Shown here: one piece after another, positions 35,632 to 43,231 of the stretch
Layout of the letters: every line of letters begins with the position of its first letter
Position numbering within the stretch: the stretch's first letter is position 1
Assembly (NCBI GenBank): GCA_949128025.1
Contig: CASBRD010000027.1
Coordinates: forward strand, 1-43,320
DNA from: Oscillatoriales cyanobacterium PMM_0008
Lineage (GTDB): Bacteria > Cyanobacteriota > Cyanobacteriia > Cyanobacteriales > Aerosakkonemataceae
Direction of reading: 5' to 3'
Length of the DNA stretch: 43,320 bases
Notes under the pieces: generated by a model
What the model was told of the DNA's origin: nothing
The model's database searches: none
Seen by the model: only the letters and a program-made list of their open reading frames with translations
Program-made: the position numbers and the translations under genes

Positions 35632-37776
35632 TCAAGGGGTTACGAAGTTTATATGGTCGCCGGGAAGCGATCGCAACTCCTCCACAGAACCTTGCATTTT
35701 CAATTTTCCTTCCTCCAAAAACACAATCCAATCTGCTCTATTAATTACTCTGGGGCGATGGCTGATCAAAATTGTAGTTTTACCCTGCCGATGATGCAAC
35801 AGCTTATCTAGAACTTCCGCTTCGCTCACCGGGTCGAGTCCGGCTGTTGATTCATCTAAAATTAGCACAGGTGGTTCATTGACGATAGCTCTTGCTATTG
35901 CCAATCGTTGCCGTTGCCCTCCAGAAAGATTCGCCCCAAATTCACCAAGCACGGTTGCATAGTTGTCCGGTAGATTGCTGATAAAGTAGTCAGCCTCGGC
36001 AATCTGACAAGCTTTTACGATCGTATCAAAAGTGACATTAGGGGAACTCAAGCGGAAATTTTCAATAATCGATCGACTCCAAAAGTGAGGTTCTTGGGGA
36101 ACGAGGACAACCTGTTGCCGCAGACAATCAAGGGAAAGGTCTTGCTGATTATAGTTGCCAAATCGAATATTGCCAGACTGAAGTTGATACAAACCTGCAA
36201 TTAGCTTTGCTATGGTACTTTTGCCGCAGCCAGATTTACCGATAATTGCAACAACTTTACCACCAGCAATTTTTACAGAAAAGTCCTCTAGTAACTCAAC
36301 TCTACCTGTATGATGAAAATTAAGGTTGGTGCAAACGATATCCCCATCATCAGGAATTTTGACAAAGTTTTTTTGGGACTTTCCTTTATTTTCTGGGGTT
36401 GCATCTATGACTTCTCCGATCCGCTCAGTAGCCGTTTTTACTCGCGTGAATTCCTCTAAAAATCCAATTGTAGTGAGAACGAATGCTAGAAAATTACCAT
36501 TCATGGCGTTAAAAGCCAGTAGCTGTCCAATAGTTAACTCTTCTTGAATTACTAAGCTACTGCCAAACCAAAGCAAGCCAATTACACCAAGACCGTAAAT
36601 TAGTTCTGAAAAAGTTTTGTTGATAATAGCAATTTGAATAGTGCGGAAGCTGACGTTGGCTAAGCGACCAAAGCGGCTTTGCAATTCTTCCCAAAATTGC
36701 GGGGCAGATGAGGTAGTTTTTAGCGTCAGCGCTCCTTTAAAGGTTTCTACCAATACACCTTGATTTTCTGCTTCTAATACTAATAAATTGCGAACTTTTT
36801 GTTGCAGTGTGGGGAGTAAAAACAACGGCGCTAGCATCATCAACAGTGCCATGAAACAGCCGACGCTTGCAAGTTTCCAGGAGTAAAACACCATGAATCC
36901 CAAAGAAACAAGCGCTATAAACAACTGGCTGGGCAAACCGATCACCACTTGGGAAACTAGCTGATTAATTTCTTGAATATCTCGCAATCTGCTGACAACT
37001 TCACCGCTGCGACGGGATTCGTAGTAGCTGAGGGGCAAGCGGAGAATTTGTCGTCCAAATTCCAAAACTAAATTTAATTCCAGACGTTGTGCAAAGTGTG
37101 CGACGAGGTTAGATTGCACTAATCCCAAGCAGCTGCCGATCAGGTTCATCGCTACAACTGCGATCGCTACGCCCCCAAGCAGCTTGCGATCGCCCCTCAC
37201 CAACACATCATCAGTTAAGATTTGGATTAAAAAGGGTAAAGCGATAGAAAGCAAACCCAAGACAAAGTTAATTAGCAGCGCTTCCGCCAAAATGCTTCGG
37301 TAAGCCCAAACCGGCTTTAAAAAACGCCCAAAACCACCCACCTTATCATTAGGTTGCTCTGTAAACCGAACGGGATCTGGCTCTAGTAAAAGCATTACCC
37401 AATCCGTCCAGCATTCCGTTAACTGCTTCCTCGAAAGGTACAAAACACCAACTGCCGGATCGGCGATTACATACTTTCTGCCCCGCTTACCGTACAAAAC
37501 AACCCAGTGATACCCCTTCCAGTGAATAATTGCTGGCAGGGGTGCTTCTTTGATTCTGTCTAAAATTTCAGGTGAAGCTCTAACTGGGCGAGCATTAAAA
37601 CCTAGTACCTCTGCACCCTGCTTTAACCCCAGCAATGTCGTCCCCAGTTGCCCAGTACCCACAGCTTCCCGGATGCGGTTAATCGCAAACGTGCGCCCGT
37701 ATTTTTTAGCAATAGAAGCAATGCAGGCAGCTCCACAGTCTTCTTCATTGTGCTGTAGAACATTTGGATATTGCAT
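35632..37776 (-). CDS. C39-peptidase-containing ABC transporter (PCAT) for a double-glycine peptide
   Basis: A 714-residue inner-membrane exporter that cuts double-glycine leaders and exports the peptide. Residues 1-130 are the C39 protease: the oxyanion Gln8, catalytic Cys14 in EEDCGAACIASIA, His90 in KGYHWVVLYG and Asp106 in VIADPAVG are all in place. Residues 160-440 form the membrane domain. The ATPase has Walker A GKSGCGKST, signature LSGGQRQRLAIARAI, Walker B VLILDEST and H-loop ILISHRP. All catalytic parts look intact. The GG-leader peptide gene lies 126 bp upstream on the same strand with a hairpin between. A HlyD adaptor is encoded divergently. Confidence 0.92.
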   Translation of the reverse strand: MQYPNVLQHNEEDCGAACIASIAKKYGRTFAINRIREAVGTGQLGTTLLGLKQGAEVLGFNARPVRASPEILDRIKEAPLPAIIHWKGYHWVVLYGKRGRKYVIADPAVGVLYLSRKQLTECWTDWVMLLLEPDPVRFTEQPNDKVGGFGRFLKPVWAYRSILAEALLINFVLGLLSIALPFLIQILTDDVLVRGDRKLLGGVAIAVVAMNLIGSCLGLVQSNLVAHFAQRLELNLVLEFGRQILRLPLSYYESRRSGEVVSRLRDIQEINQLVSQVVIGLPSQLFIALVSLGFMVFYSWKLASVGCFMALLMMLAPLFLLPTLQQKVRNLLVLEAENQGVLVETFKGALTLKTTSSAPQFWEELQSRFGRLANVSFRTIQIAIINKTFSELIYGLGVIGLLWFGSSLVIQEELTIGQLLAFNAMNGNFLAFVLTTIGFLEEFTRVKTATERIGEVIDATPENKGKSQKNFVKIPDDGDIVCTNLNFHHTGRVELLEDFSVKIAGGKVVAIIGKSGCGKSTIAKLIAGLYQLQSGNIRFGNYNQQDLSLDCLRQQVVLVPQEPHFWSRSIIENFRLSSPNVTFDTIVKACQIAEADYFISNLPDNYATVLGEFGANLSGGQRQRLAIARAIVNEPPVLILDESTAGLDPVSEAEVLDKLLHHRQGKTTILISHRPRVINRADWIVFLEEGKLKMQGSVEELRSLPGDHINFVTP

Positions 37777-37794
37777 GGTTAAAGTTTATATGCA

Positions 37795-37827
37795 AAAAGT
37801 AAGGCATCTGTATCTCCACAGATGCCT
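37795..37827 (-). terminator. Terminator/attenuator between the peptide and PCAT genes
   Basis: On the minus strand a perfect 10-bp stem (AGGCATCTGT with ACAGATGCCT; plus-strand 37802-37811 and 37818-37827) with a 6-nt loop is followed by TTACTTTTT. It lies between the precursor stop and the transporter start. The transporter start has no clear ribosome-binding site. Partial termination here would give much peptide mRNA and little transporter mRNA. Confidence 0.7.
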
Positions 37828-37902
37828 ATTTTGACTAAGTTACCTGATTTATCTGCAAAGGGTTGAGTTTGACTAAATCCTTTGGACTTGGCAGGCCTCC
37901 TC

Positions 37903-38034
37903 TTATTTGCTGCGCTTAAGCTTGGTAACACTTTGACGGCTGTGAACGCACTGTGATTCGCATCCACCGTTGATAGAAGCAGCTTCTTTAGCTACGATTT
38001 CGGTAAATAGAGGTGCTTTCTTGTTTTCTTTCAT
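37903..38034 (-). CDS. Double-glycine leader precursor peptide (43 residues)
   Basis: A short gene with an AAAGG ribosome-binding site 8 nt before the ATG. The leader is residues 1-24 and ends Ile21-Asn22-Gly23-Gly24. It fits the GG-leader pattern, with Phe10 at -15, Ile13 at -12, Ala18 at -7, Ile21 at -4 and Gly-Gly at -2/-1. The core is 19 residues, starting at Cys25 (CESQCVHSR), with Cys29 four residues later and a basic end (Lys38, Lys40, Arg41, Lys43). It should be cut and exported by the PCAT encoded just downstream. No lanthionine, radical-SAM or YcaO enzyme is near, so it may be unmodified or hold one disulfide. A bacteriocin or signal/biofilm-control peptide are both possible. Confidence 0.75.
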   Translation of the reverse strand: MKENKKAPLFTEIVAKEAASINGGCESQCVHSRQSVTKLKRSK

Positions 38035-38101
38035 TTTGTCTACCTTTATTTTGCTGACAGAACTACTTATCTTCGTTCATCATCAATCCTAGCAGCTTTA
38101 C

Positions 38102-38170
38102 TCAATTATTGTCAAGAGCTTTACTGCTTGTTTTAGTCGGAAAAGTAGGGCATCTCGCTTTACCAGACAT
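38102..38170 (-). other. Possible decayed second precursor peptide
   Basis: A tiny frame (ATG at 38170) encodes MSGKARCPTFPTKTSSKALD and two Asn. The same frame further upstream reads RFFIIKLGAAELMSGK, which keeps the spacing of a GG leader (Phe -15, Ile -12, Ala -7, Met -4, Gly -2), but with Lys at -1 and no start codon at a sensible distance. It sits directly before the intact precursor gene. It may be a decayed paralogue or chance. Confidence 0.25.
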
Positions 38171-38214
38171 TAATTCTGCCGCTCCCAGCTTAATTATAAA
38201 GAATCTTAAATCAA

Positions 38215-38253
38215 GTAAATTTGTCTTTGACAGGTTGTCAAAGACAAATTTAC
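38215..38253. promoter_or_regulatory. Perfect 18-bp-arm palindrome in the divergent region of the secretion locus
   Basis: GTAAATTTGTCTTTGACA (38215-38232) and its exact complement (38236-38253) are separated by GGT. It lies 54 bp before the barrel gene and about 180 bp before the precursor gene, which run in opposite directions. TATAAT-like boxes flank it on the plus strand (38264-38269) and the minus strand (38198-38193). It could be a shared operator, or a terminator of a lost gene. Confidence 0.5.
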
Positions 38254-38307
38254 AACAAATGATTATAATAATGGATTCTAACTGATAATAATGTGAGGAG
38301 TGAATAA

Positions 38308-39900
38308 ATGGGTGTGTCACCCGTGAAAAAATGCCTACTGGGGATTCCGACAGCGCTAGCAGTTGCTAGCCTACTGAACGCCAACCCGGTTTTGGCTCAA
38401 ACCAGGTCCGATCGAGATTCGGGTTTATTCCAAACCGAACCTGAGAACGCACAGCCAATTCTGGCTCAGAGGCATTTAAATGAGGATTCAATTGTTCGCA
38501 TCGAACCCGAACAGCTACTCATATCCTTTCCGGTTGCGTCTGAATCATTATCGTCGCCGAGGGGCAACCCCACCCCCTACCCCTCCCCGTCGGACGGGGA
38601 GGGGAGAAGGAGAGAGGGGATCAGGGGAAAAACGAACAATTCCGACGCAAACGGATTTGATATCACAGCCTTAATAGAGGCTGAAATTGAGCTTCTCGAA
38701 TCCCAGAAATTTTCGTATAAAGCGGCAGATTTGTTGCCAGATGGTAACAGTACTGGCTCTATCTTGCCGACAAATCCTACCAATCCTACCTTGAACTCTC
38801 AAGGAATAGCGCAAAGCGAACGACCTCTATCAAATTCGATCGTTCCACAGCGATGGTATGTCCAGGCGGAAGCGCTATTCCTCAACCGCACCATCCCGCG
38901 AGGTATCCTAACTTCAGAAGTTGTAGACCTGAGCGTCGCAGAGACAGGTTCTCCTGAGAGAGGGGACACCTTACGTACTGACGATGTAGCTTTTGACTAC
39001 GAGTTGGGAACTAGGATTACAGTAGGCTACAGTCGCAATCGAAAAGATAGTATCAGTTTTTCTTTCTTTGGTTTGCAGGAATACAGTTCATCAGCTACCC
39101 TTCTTTCTCCCGAACAGGGTCTGCCAAGCGATGTTGTTGTTGAAGTACCGACCGACGATACCCCGATACTCGATCCTAGCGAGTCTCTGGGAGACAAAAT
39201 TAACATTCTTAACCAGGAGCCGCCTCTGGGTCAAGGAAATGGCAGTTTCGCTATCAGTCAGGCTTTTCTTCTGAGTTACGAACACCAGCTCGATTACAGC
39301 GCCAACCTCTACAACTTTGAGTGGAACTATCAGCGAGAGGTAGCTTCATCTAATAACTTTCGCCCCTCGTGGTTGGTGGGAGTGCGGTATATCAGCGCTC
39401 CAGAAAAATTTAACTTAGCGACATTTGGTGCGGCGGCTTTTCCGGAACAAGGTCTGCGACCTTATCCCACAGGAGATTACAACATCGAGACTAGAAATAA
39501 CTTGTTTGGTTTTCAAATTGGAGGCAACGCCAATATTGGAGTAAGTCGTAACTTTAGTATAGGCTTGGGAGCGAAAGCAGGTGTGTTTGCCAACAATGGC
39601 GATCAGACAAGTATTATTAGCGCGTATGATTTTGATACGGGAGAGCTACTAGAAAGAATTAAAGGAGTTAAAAGTGAATGGGGACTATCTCCTGTGGTGG
39701 AGGGAAGTATATCTGCTAACTGGCAGGTGAGTCCCAATGTTAGCTTAACCGCTGGGTTTAATTTAGTATACTTGAGTGGTTTGGCATTGGCTCCCAGACA
39801 GTTTAGAGATTTTGCTGAGTCAGGTGAATTTGGCAGGCTGGATATGAATGGCGATACACTGTATTATGGCCCCTCAGTGGGGATAAGAGTTGTTTTTTGA
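38308..39900 (+). CDS. Outer-membrane beta-barrel protein, BBP7-like, next to a HlyD adaptor
   Basis: A 530-residue protein with a signal peptide (KKCLLGIPTALAVASLLNAN, cleavage after VLA) and a GAGGAG ribosome-binding site 7 nt before the ATG. A low-complexity N-terminal region of about 180 residues is followed by a barrel: RWYVQAEALFLNRT, FDYELGTRITVGYSR, SWLVGVRYISAPEKF, NNLFGFQIGGNANIG, a glycine-rich KAGVF strand, and a C-terminal GPSVGIRVVF ending in Phe as in outer-membrane proteins. The pattern recalls the BBP7 barrels best known in planctomycetes. It is 6 bp from the HlyD gene. A porin or exit-channel role in peptide export is inferred. A GC-rich palindrome lies within codons 91-99. 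Confidence 0.65.
   Translation: MGVSPVKKCLLGIPTALAVASLLNANPVLAQTRSDRDSGLFQTEPENAQPILAQRHLNEDSIVRIEPEQLLISFPVASESLSSPRGNPTPYPSPSDGEGRRREGIRGKTNNSDANGFDITALIEAEIELLESQKFSYKAADLLPDGNSTGSILPTNPTNPTLNSQGIAQSERPLSNSIVPQRWYVQAEALFLNRTIPRGILTSEVVDLSVAETGSPERGDTLRTDDVAFDYELGTRITVGYSRNRKDSISFSFFGLQEYSSSATLLSPEQGLPSDVVVEVPTDDTPILDPSESLGDKINILNQEPPLGQGNGSFAISQAFLLSYEHQLDYSANLYNFEWNYQREVASSNNFRPSWLVGVRYISAPEKFNLATFGAAAFPEQGLRPYPTGDYNIETRNNLFGFQIGGNANIGVSRNFSIGLGAKAGVFANNGDQTSIISAYDFDTGELLERIKGVKSEWGLSPVVEGSISANWQVSPNVSLTAGFNLVYLSGLALAPRQFRDFAESGEFGRLDMNGDTLYYGPSVGIRVVF
38580..38604. repeat. GC-rich palindrome inside the barrel gene
   Basis: CCCCTCCCCGTC and GACGGGGAGGGG (12 bp each) pair perfectly with a 1-nt loop, within a longer GC-rich, low-complexity stretch (about 38561-38630). 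It stays in frame and encodes Pro/Ser/Gly/Arg-rich residues in the part before the barrel. It looks like an inserted dispersed repeat. Confidence 0.7.
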
Positions 39901-39906
39901 TCTGAT

Positions 39907-41409
39907 ATGTTTAGCGATCGCAATCCAGAATTTCTCCGTCCAGTTACTAGCGACGAGTTTCTCCCTCCGATCGGTCGGTGGACAACGCTAGGGGGACTGT
40001 TTTTGGTGGGAACTGTTGGCGCGGCTGTCGCTCTTGCTGCCCTCACAGAGTACAATGTCACGGTGAAAGCTCCCGCGACGGTTCGTCCTTCTGGAGAGGT
40101 GCGGCTAGTCCAGGCAGCCACGGAAGGAACGGTGAAAAGCATCTTAGTCGAACAAAATATGGTGGTAAAACAGGGAGATGCGATCGCTACCATTGACGAT
40201 TCTCAACAGCAAACCAAAAAAAGCCAACTTATCGGCAATATTCAACAAAATCAGCTGCAATTGGCTCAAATCACTGCCCAACTAAACTCCCTGCAAACGC
40301 AATTAGTAGCCGAAAGTAGGGCAACGGAGCGCACTGTCGTGTCTGCACAAGCAGATCTCGATCGCAGCCAAAGAGACTATCGCGATCGGCAAATTACCAC
40401 TGTTACTGAAGTCCAAGAAGCGGAAGCCAACTTAAAAATAGCTCAAGCAGAATTGCAAAGAGCTTTAGAAGAATTGCAAAAAGAGCAGGCGAATTTGCTT
40501 TCTGCTGAAGCTAATTTAAAGGGAGTCGAGGCTAACTTAAAATCAGCAATTTCCAGACGCGATCGATATAAGCCCTTAGCCGAGTCGGGAGCGATTTCTC
40601 GCGATCGATTGGAGGAGACAGAACTAACGGTTCAGCAGCAAGAACAATCAGTATTAGGGCAAAAAGCAGCAGTTGAAGCCCAGAAAAAAGCCATTGAGGG
40701 GCAAGTACAAACAGTGGAAACGCAAAAACAAGCTGTGGGCGTGGCTCAAGCCAAATTGCAGGGAGTTAAAGCCGCGCTCAACCCCAGTACAGCTCCAGTT
40801 GCGATCGCTAATGAGCGAATTGCTCAAGAAAAAGCCAGGGGTGAAGCAACTATAGCCACATTGAGAAAAGAACGAGAAGCTTTAATCGAGCGCCGGATTG
40901 AAATTCAAAATCAAATCAACCGCTCTAGTAAAGAAATCGAACAAATTGAAACCGATCTCCAAAAAAGCGTTGTTAGTTCTCCCGCTGATGGCACAATCCT
41001 ACAATTATATCTGCGAAACCCCGGTCAAACTGTGCGATCGGGCGAAGCAATTGCCCAAATTTCTCCCAGTAATGCCCCGATTGTAATAAAAGCTCGCGTT
41101 GCGGCTGAAGATATTGGTAAAATCGCTTTGGGTCAAAAGTCCCTGCTGCGAGTTTCTGCCTACGCCTATCCAGATTACGGCGTTTTACAAGGAAAAGTGA
41201 GCGCGATCGCTCCCGATGCTATTACATCTCAAAACAATAGTTCCCCCTACTACGAAGTCACAATTCAGCCAGAAAAAACTTATTTGGTGAAGGGCGATCG
41301 TCAGTATCCGGTACAAGCGGGAATGGAAATTACAGTAGATATTATTTCAAGAGAAGAAACTGTTCTGACTTTTATTATGAGAAAGGCAAGATTGCTAACA
41401 GATTTGTAG
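39907..41409 (+). CDS. HlyD family membrane fusion/adaptor protein
   Basis: A 500-residue periplasmic adaptor with one N-terminal membrane segment (LGGLFLVGTVGAAVALAAL). It has two lipoyl-like halves (VRLVQAATEGTVKSILVEQN and VVSSPADGTILQLYLRNPGQ), between them a long Gln/Glu-rich coiled-coil hairpin (about residues 100-350), and a C-terminal beta-barrel part (IVIKARVAAEDIGKIALGQ, then PVQAGMEITVDIISREETVL). It follows the barrel gene by 6 bp and is the natural partner of the divergently encoded PCAT, bridging it to an outer-membrane channel. No TolC is present in the window. Confidence 0.9.
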   Translation: MFSDRNPEFLRPVTSDEFLPPIGRWTTLGGLFLVGTVGAAVALAALTEYNVTVKAPATVRPSGEVRLVQAATEGTVKSILVEQNMVVKQGDAIATIDDSQQQTKKSQLIGNIQQNQLQLAQITAQLNSLQTQLVAESRATERTVVSAQADLDRSQRDYRDRQITTVTEVQEAEANLKIAQAELQRALEELQKEQANLLSAEANLKGVEANLKSAISRRDRYKPLAESGAISRDRLEETELTVQQQEQSVLGQKAAVEAQKKAIEGQVQTVETQKQAVGVAQAKLQGVKAALNPSTAPVAIANERIAQEKARGEATIATLRKEREALIERRIEIQNQINRSSKEIEQIETDLQKSVVSSPADGTILQLYLRNPGQTVRSGEAIAQISPSNAPIVIKARVAAEDIGKIALGQKSLLRVSAYAYPDYGVLQGKVSAIAPDAITSQNNSSPYYEVTIQPEKTYLVKGDRQYPVQAGMEITVDIISREETVLTFIMRKARLLTDL

Positions 41410-41538
41410 TTTTATATCGACTATTCCCATCCTTTCCCAGTATGTTATCCTTTATTCTGCGATAGTTGCACCTTTGCCTCGGTATCTTAAATACAGATAA
41501 AAGTCTATATAACAGCGGTTCTTTTGAGTCAATTATGC

Positions 41539-41604
41539 TGTAGAGACACGGCATAGTTAATATTTTATCCCTTATCCAAACATTGCAGATGCCGTGTCCC
41601 TACA
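41539..41604. repeat. Small inverted-repeat element
   Basis: TGTAGAGACACGGCAT (41539-41554) and ATGCCGTGTCCCTACA (41589-41604) are inverted with one mismatch, enclosing an AT-rich 34 bp. It resembles the very common TAGAGACACGGCA/TGCCGTGTCTCTA elements of cyanobacteria. It lies between the HlyD and DUF4351 genes, which converge there, and might serve as a terminator for both. Confidence 0.6.
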
Positions 41605-41608
41605 TCCC

Positions 41609-42433
41609 TTAAATTCTCCCCCTTTCCTCTAACCAATTCACCAAATCAGAAATATCAGAAAAATCAAACAACACCTCAATCAAATTCTCCAACTGTGTAA
41701 CAGATAAAGCCTGAATGCGTGCTTGTAACTCAGGTGACAGCGCACCAAAACGGCGCGTCAGCGGAAGCATCACCATCTTTAGCGCTTCTTCTTGTCTTCC
41801 CTCTTCCAAAATATCTTGGTAAATCACAGATTCCCGCATAATTCCCTCCCGGAAAAGATTGCGAATCAAATTCCTATTAAACCGTAAACCCGCCAAAATT
41901 TCAGTGGAAGCCAAAATTTCTTGGCGTTGGACTGTTGACTCTATTTTAGCCACTTCTGATGCTACTCGATTCAGCAACCTAGTCGCATCATCTGAAGCTG
42001 CTAAAACAGCCATTGGTAGCAACCCTGGATATTGTAATAATGGTTCTGGGGATTGTTCCCACATCCGAATTACTTGATATCCATGACTGGTTAATCCCTG
42101 ACGAAACTCATGCTCAAATACCGCCGGATTATTATTTGGTTGCAGCCAAATTAGCACTTGCGTTACTGGCAAATTATATTGCCAGTAAAGTCGTACCCAA
42201 TAATTTAACATCCGCAGTGGCATTGGTTTACCAGTTGGTACTTGCACTTGAAATTCTAAATGCAGAATTTGTGATTGAGTGCGTAGAAGTGTGACTGAAT
42301 CTGCGCGAATTGGTTCGAGACTTAACTCGGTTTTTAACACTTCTACTCTAGTTGTCGGTTGTCCTAATAACCAACTCGCAAATCGATCGGGATATTTTTC
42401 TGCCAGATACTTACATAAGTTATCGAATTGCAT
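41609..42433 (-). CDS. DUF4351/Rpn-type PD-(D/E)XK-like protein
   Basis: A 274-residue soluble protein of a cyanobacterial family often annotated as Rpn-like nuclease or putative transposase. The N-terminal part holds the fold residues (Asp in RADSVTLL, Glu-x-Gln in ILHLEFQVQV), followed by PLRMLNYWVRLYWQYNLPV. The C-terminal DUF4351 end is MLPLTRRFGALSPELQARIQ, then LSVTQLENLIEVLFDFSDIS and LVNWLE. Related Rpn proteins are RecA-independent recombination-promoting nucleases; activity here is inferred only. It stands 27 bp after pgeF on the same strand. Confidence 0.8.
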   Translation of the reverse strand: MQFDNLCKYLAEKYPDRFASWLLGQPTTRVEVLKTELSLEPIRADSVTLLRTQSQILHLEFQVQVPTGKPMPLRMLNYWVRLYWQYNLPVTQVLIWLQPNNNPAVFEHEFRQGLTSHGYQVIRMWEQSPEPLLQYPGLLPMAVLAASDDATRLLNRVASEVAKIESTVQRQEILASTEILAGLRFNRNLIRNLFREGIMRESVIYQDILEEGRQEEALKMVMLPLTRRFGALSPELQARIQALSVTQLENLIEVLFDFSDISDLVNWLEERGRI

Positions 42434-42460
42434 CTGATTTTTAGATTTATTTCTCCTATT

Positions 42461-43231
42461 CTATTTACTCACAATCCCCGACCACTGCACCTTTTTCAAC
42501 TTATCTCTACGATAAGAAAAGAAATGTTCTGGTTGTTGATAGGTACAATAAGGTGCGATCGCAATCTGTTCCCCACTTATCCCCATCTGTTCCAATTGCA
42601 ACTCATTCACCCGTCGCACATCCAACCGCACTTTTCCCTCTTCTAGATCTGGCAATATCGGTGAATTGGACAATTCCTGCAAAGTTGACAAAATTCCTTC
42701 TTGATGTGGTATAATACTTGCTCCCACCTCAGCCGCCACATCCACAGAAACTTGATAGACCTCGCCTGCGATCGCAGGTCCCATCGCAATCCGAAGGTCT
42801 GGGAGGAGGCTACCTTGAGCGACAAGACGTGCGATCGCTTGCGGCACAATCTTCTGTGCAGTACCCCGCCAACCCGCATGAACCGCCGCCACCTGTCCGG
42901 TCACCTCGTCAGCAATCAGTACAGGGGTGCAATCAGCACTACAAACCCACACCGCCTGCTGTCCCTGCACCGTCAATATACCATCCGCCGATGGTAGGCC
43001 ATCCAACCCTGGGATTTCCATTTGAGCGGAAATTTCCGAAGCAGAGAGAACCGTATTGCCATGTACCTGTTTTACTCGGTACACATCAGCGTCAGGTTGC
43101 AGCACCGCCACCAATTCTGATGGGTTGCGGGGGGAGAACTGTTGGGTAAAAAAGCCGTGAGGCCAAGGTTTCAGAAGGCTACAAGTCAGATAAGGTAATC
43201 CTTCCCAGGTGCGCCAGTGCCAAGCGTGCAT
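42461..43231 (-). CDS. pgeF: Peptidoglycan editing factor PgeF (laccase-domain protein)
   Basis: A 256-residue protein of the multicopper-oxidase-related YfiH/PgeF family. It shows the metal-site pattern: His in VKQVHGNTVLSA, Cys in VCSADCTPVLIAD, His in AAVHAGWRGTAQKIV, then MGPAIAGEVYQVS and the ending NPF-like PYCTYQQPEHFFSYRRD. E. coli PgeF removes misincorporated Ser from UDP-MurNAc peptides; older annotations call it polyphenol oxidase. The role here follows by homology. The remaining 89 bp to the window edge show no gene. Confidence 0.9.
   Translation of the reverse strand: MHAWHWRTWEGLPYLTCSLLKPWPHGFFTQQFSPRNPSELVAVLQPDADVYRVKQVHGNTVLSASEISAQMEIPGLDGLPSADGILTVQGQQAVWVCSADCTPVLIADEVTGQVAAVHAGWRGTAQKIVPQAIARLVAQGSLLPDLRIAMGPAIAGEVYQVSVDVAAEVGASIIPHQEGILSTLQELSNSPILPDLEEGKVRLDVRRVNELQLEQMGISGEQIAIAPYCTYQQPEHFFSYRRDKLKKVQWSGIVSK

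Noticed and set aside
37779..37967. A 62-codon minus-strand open frame overlapping the precursor peptide gene
   Set aside because: It is in another frame, has no ribosome-binding site, and runs through the terminator hairpin. The 43-codon frame has a ribosome-binding site and a canonical GG leader.
38102..38320. A 72-codon minus-strand open frame upstream of the precursor gene
   Set aside because: Its start overlaps the barrel gene start antisense and it translates the palindrome; only the last part is considered as a possible fossil precursor.
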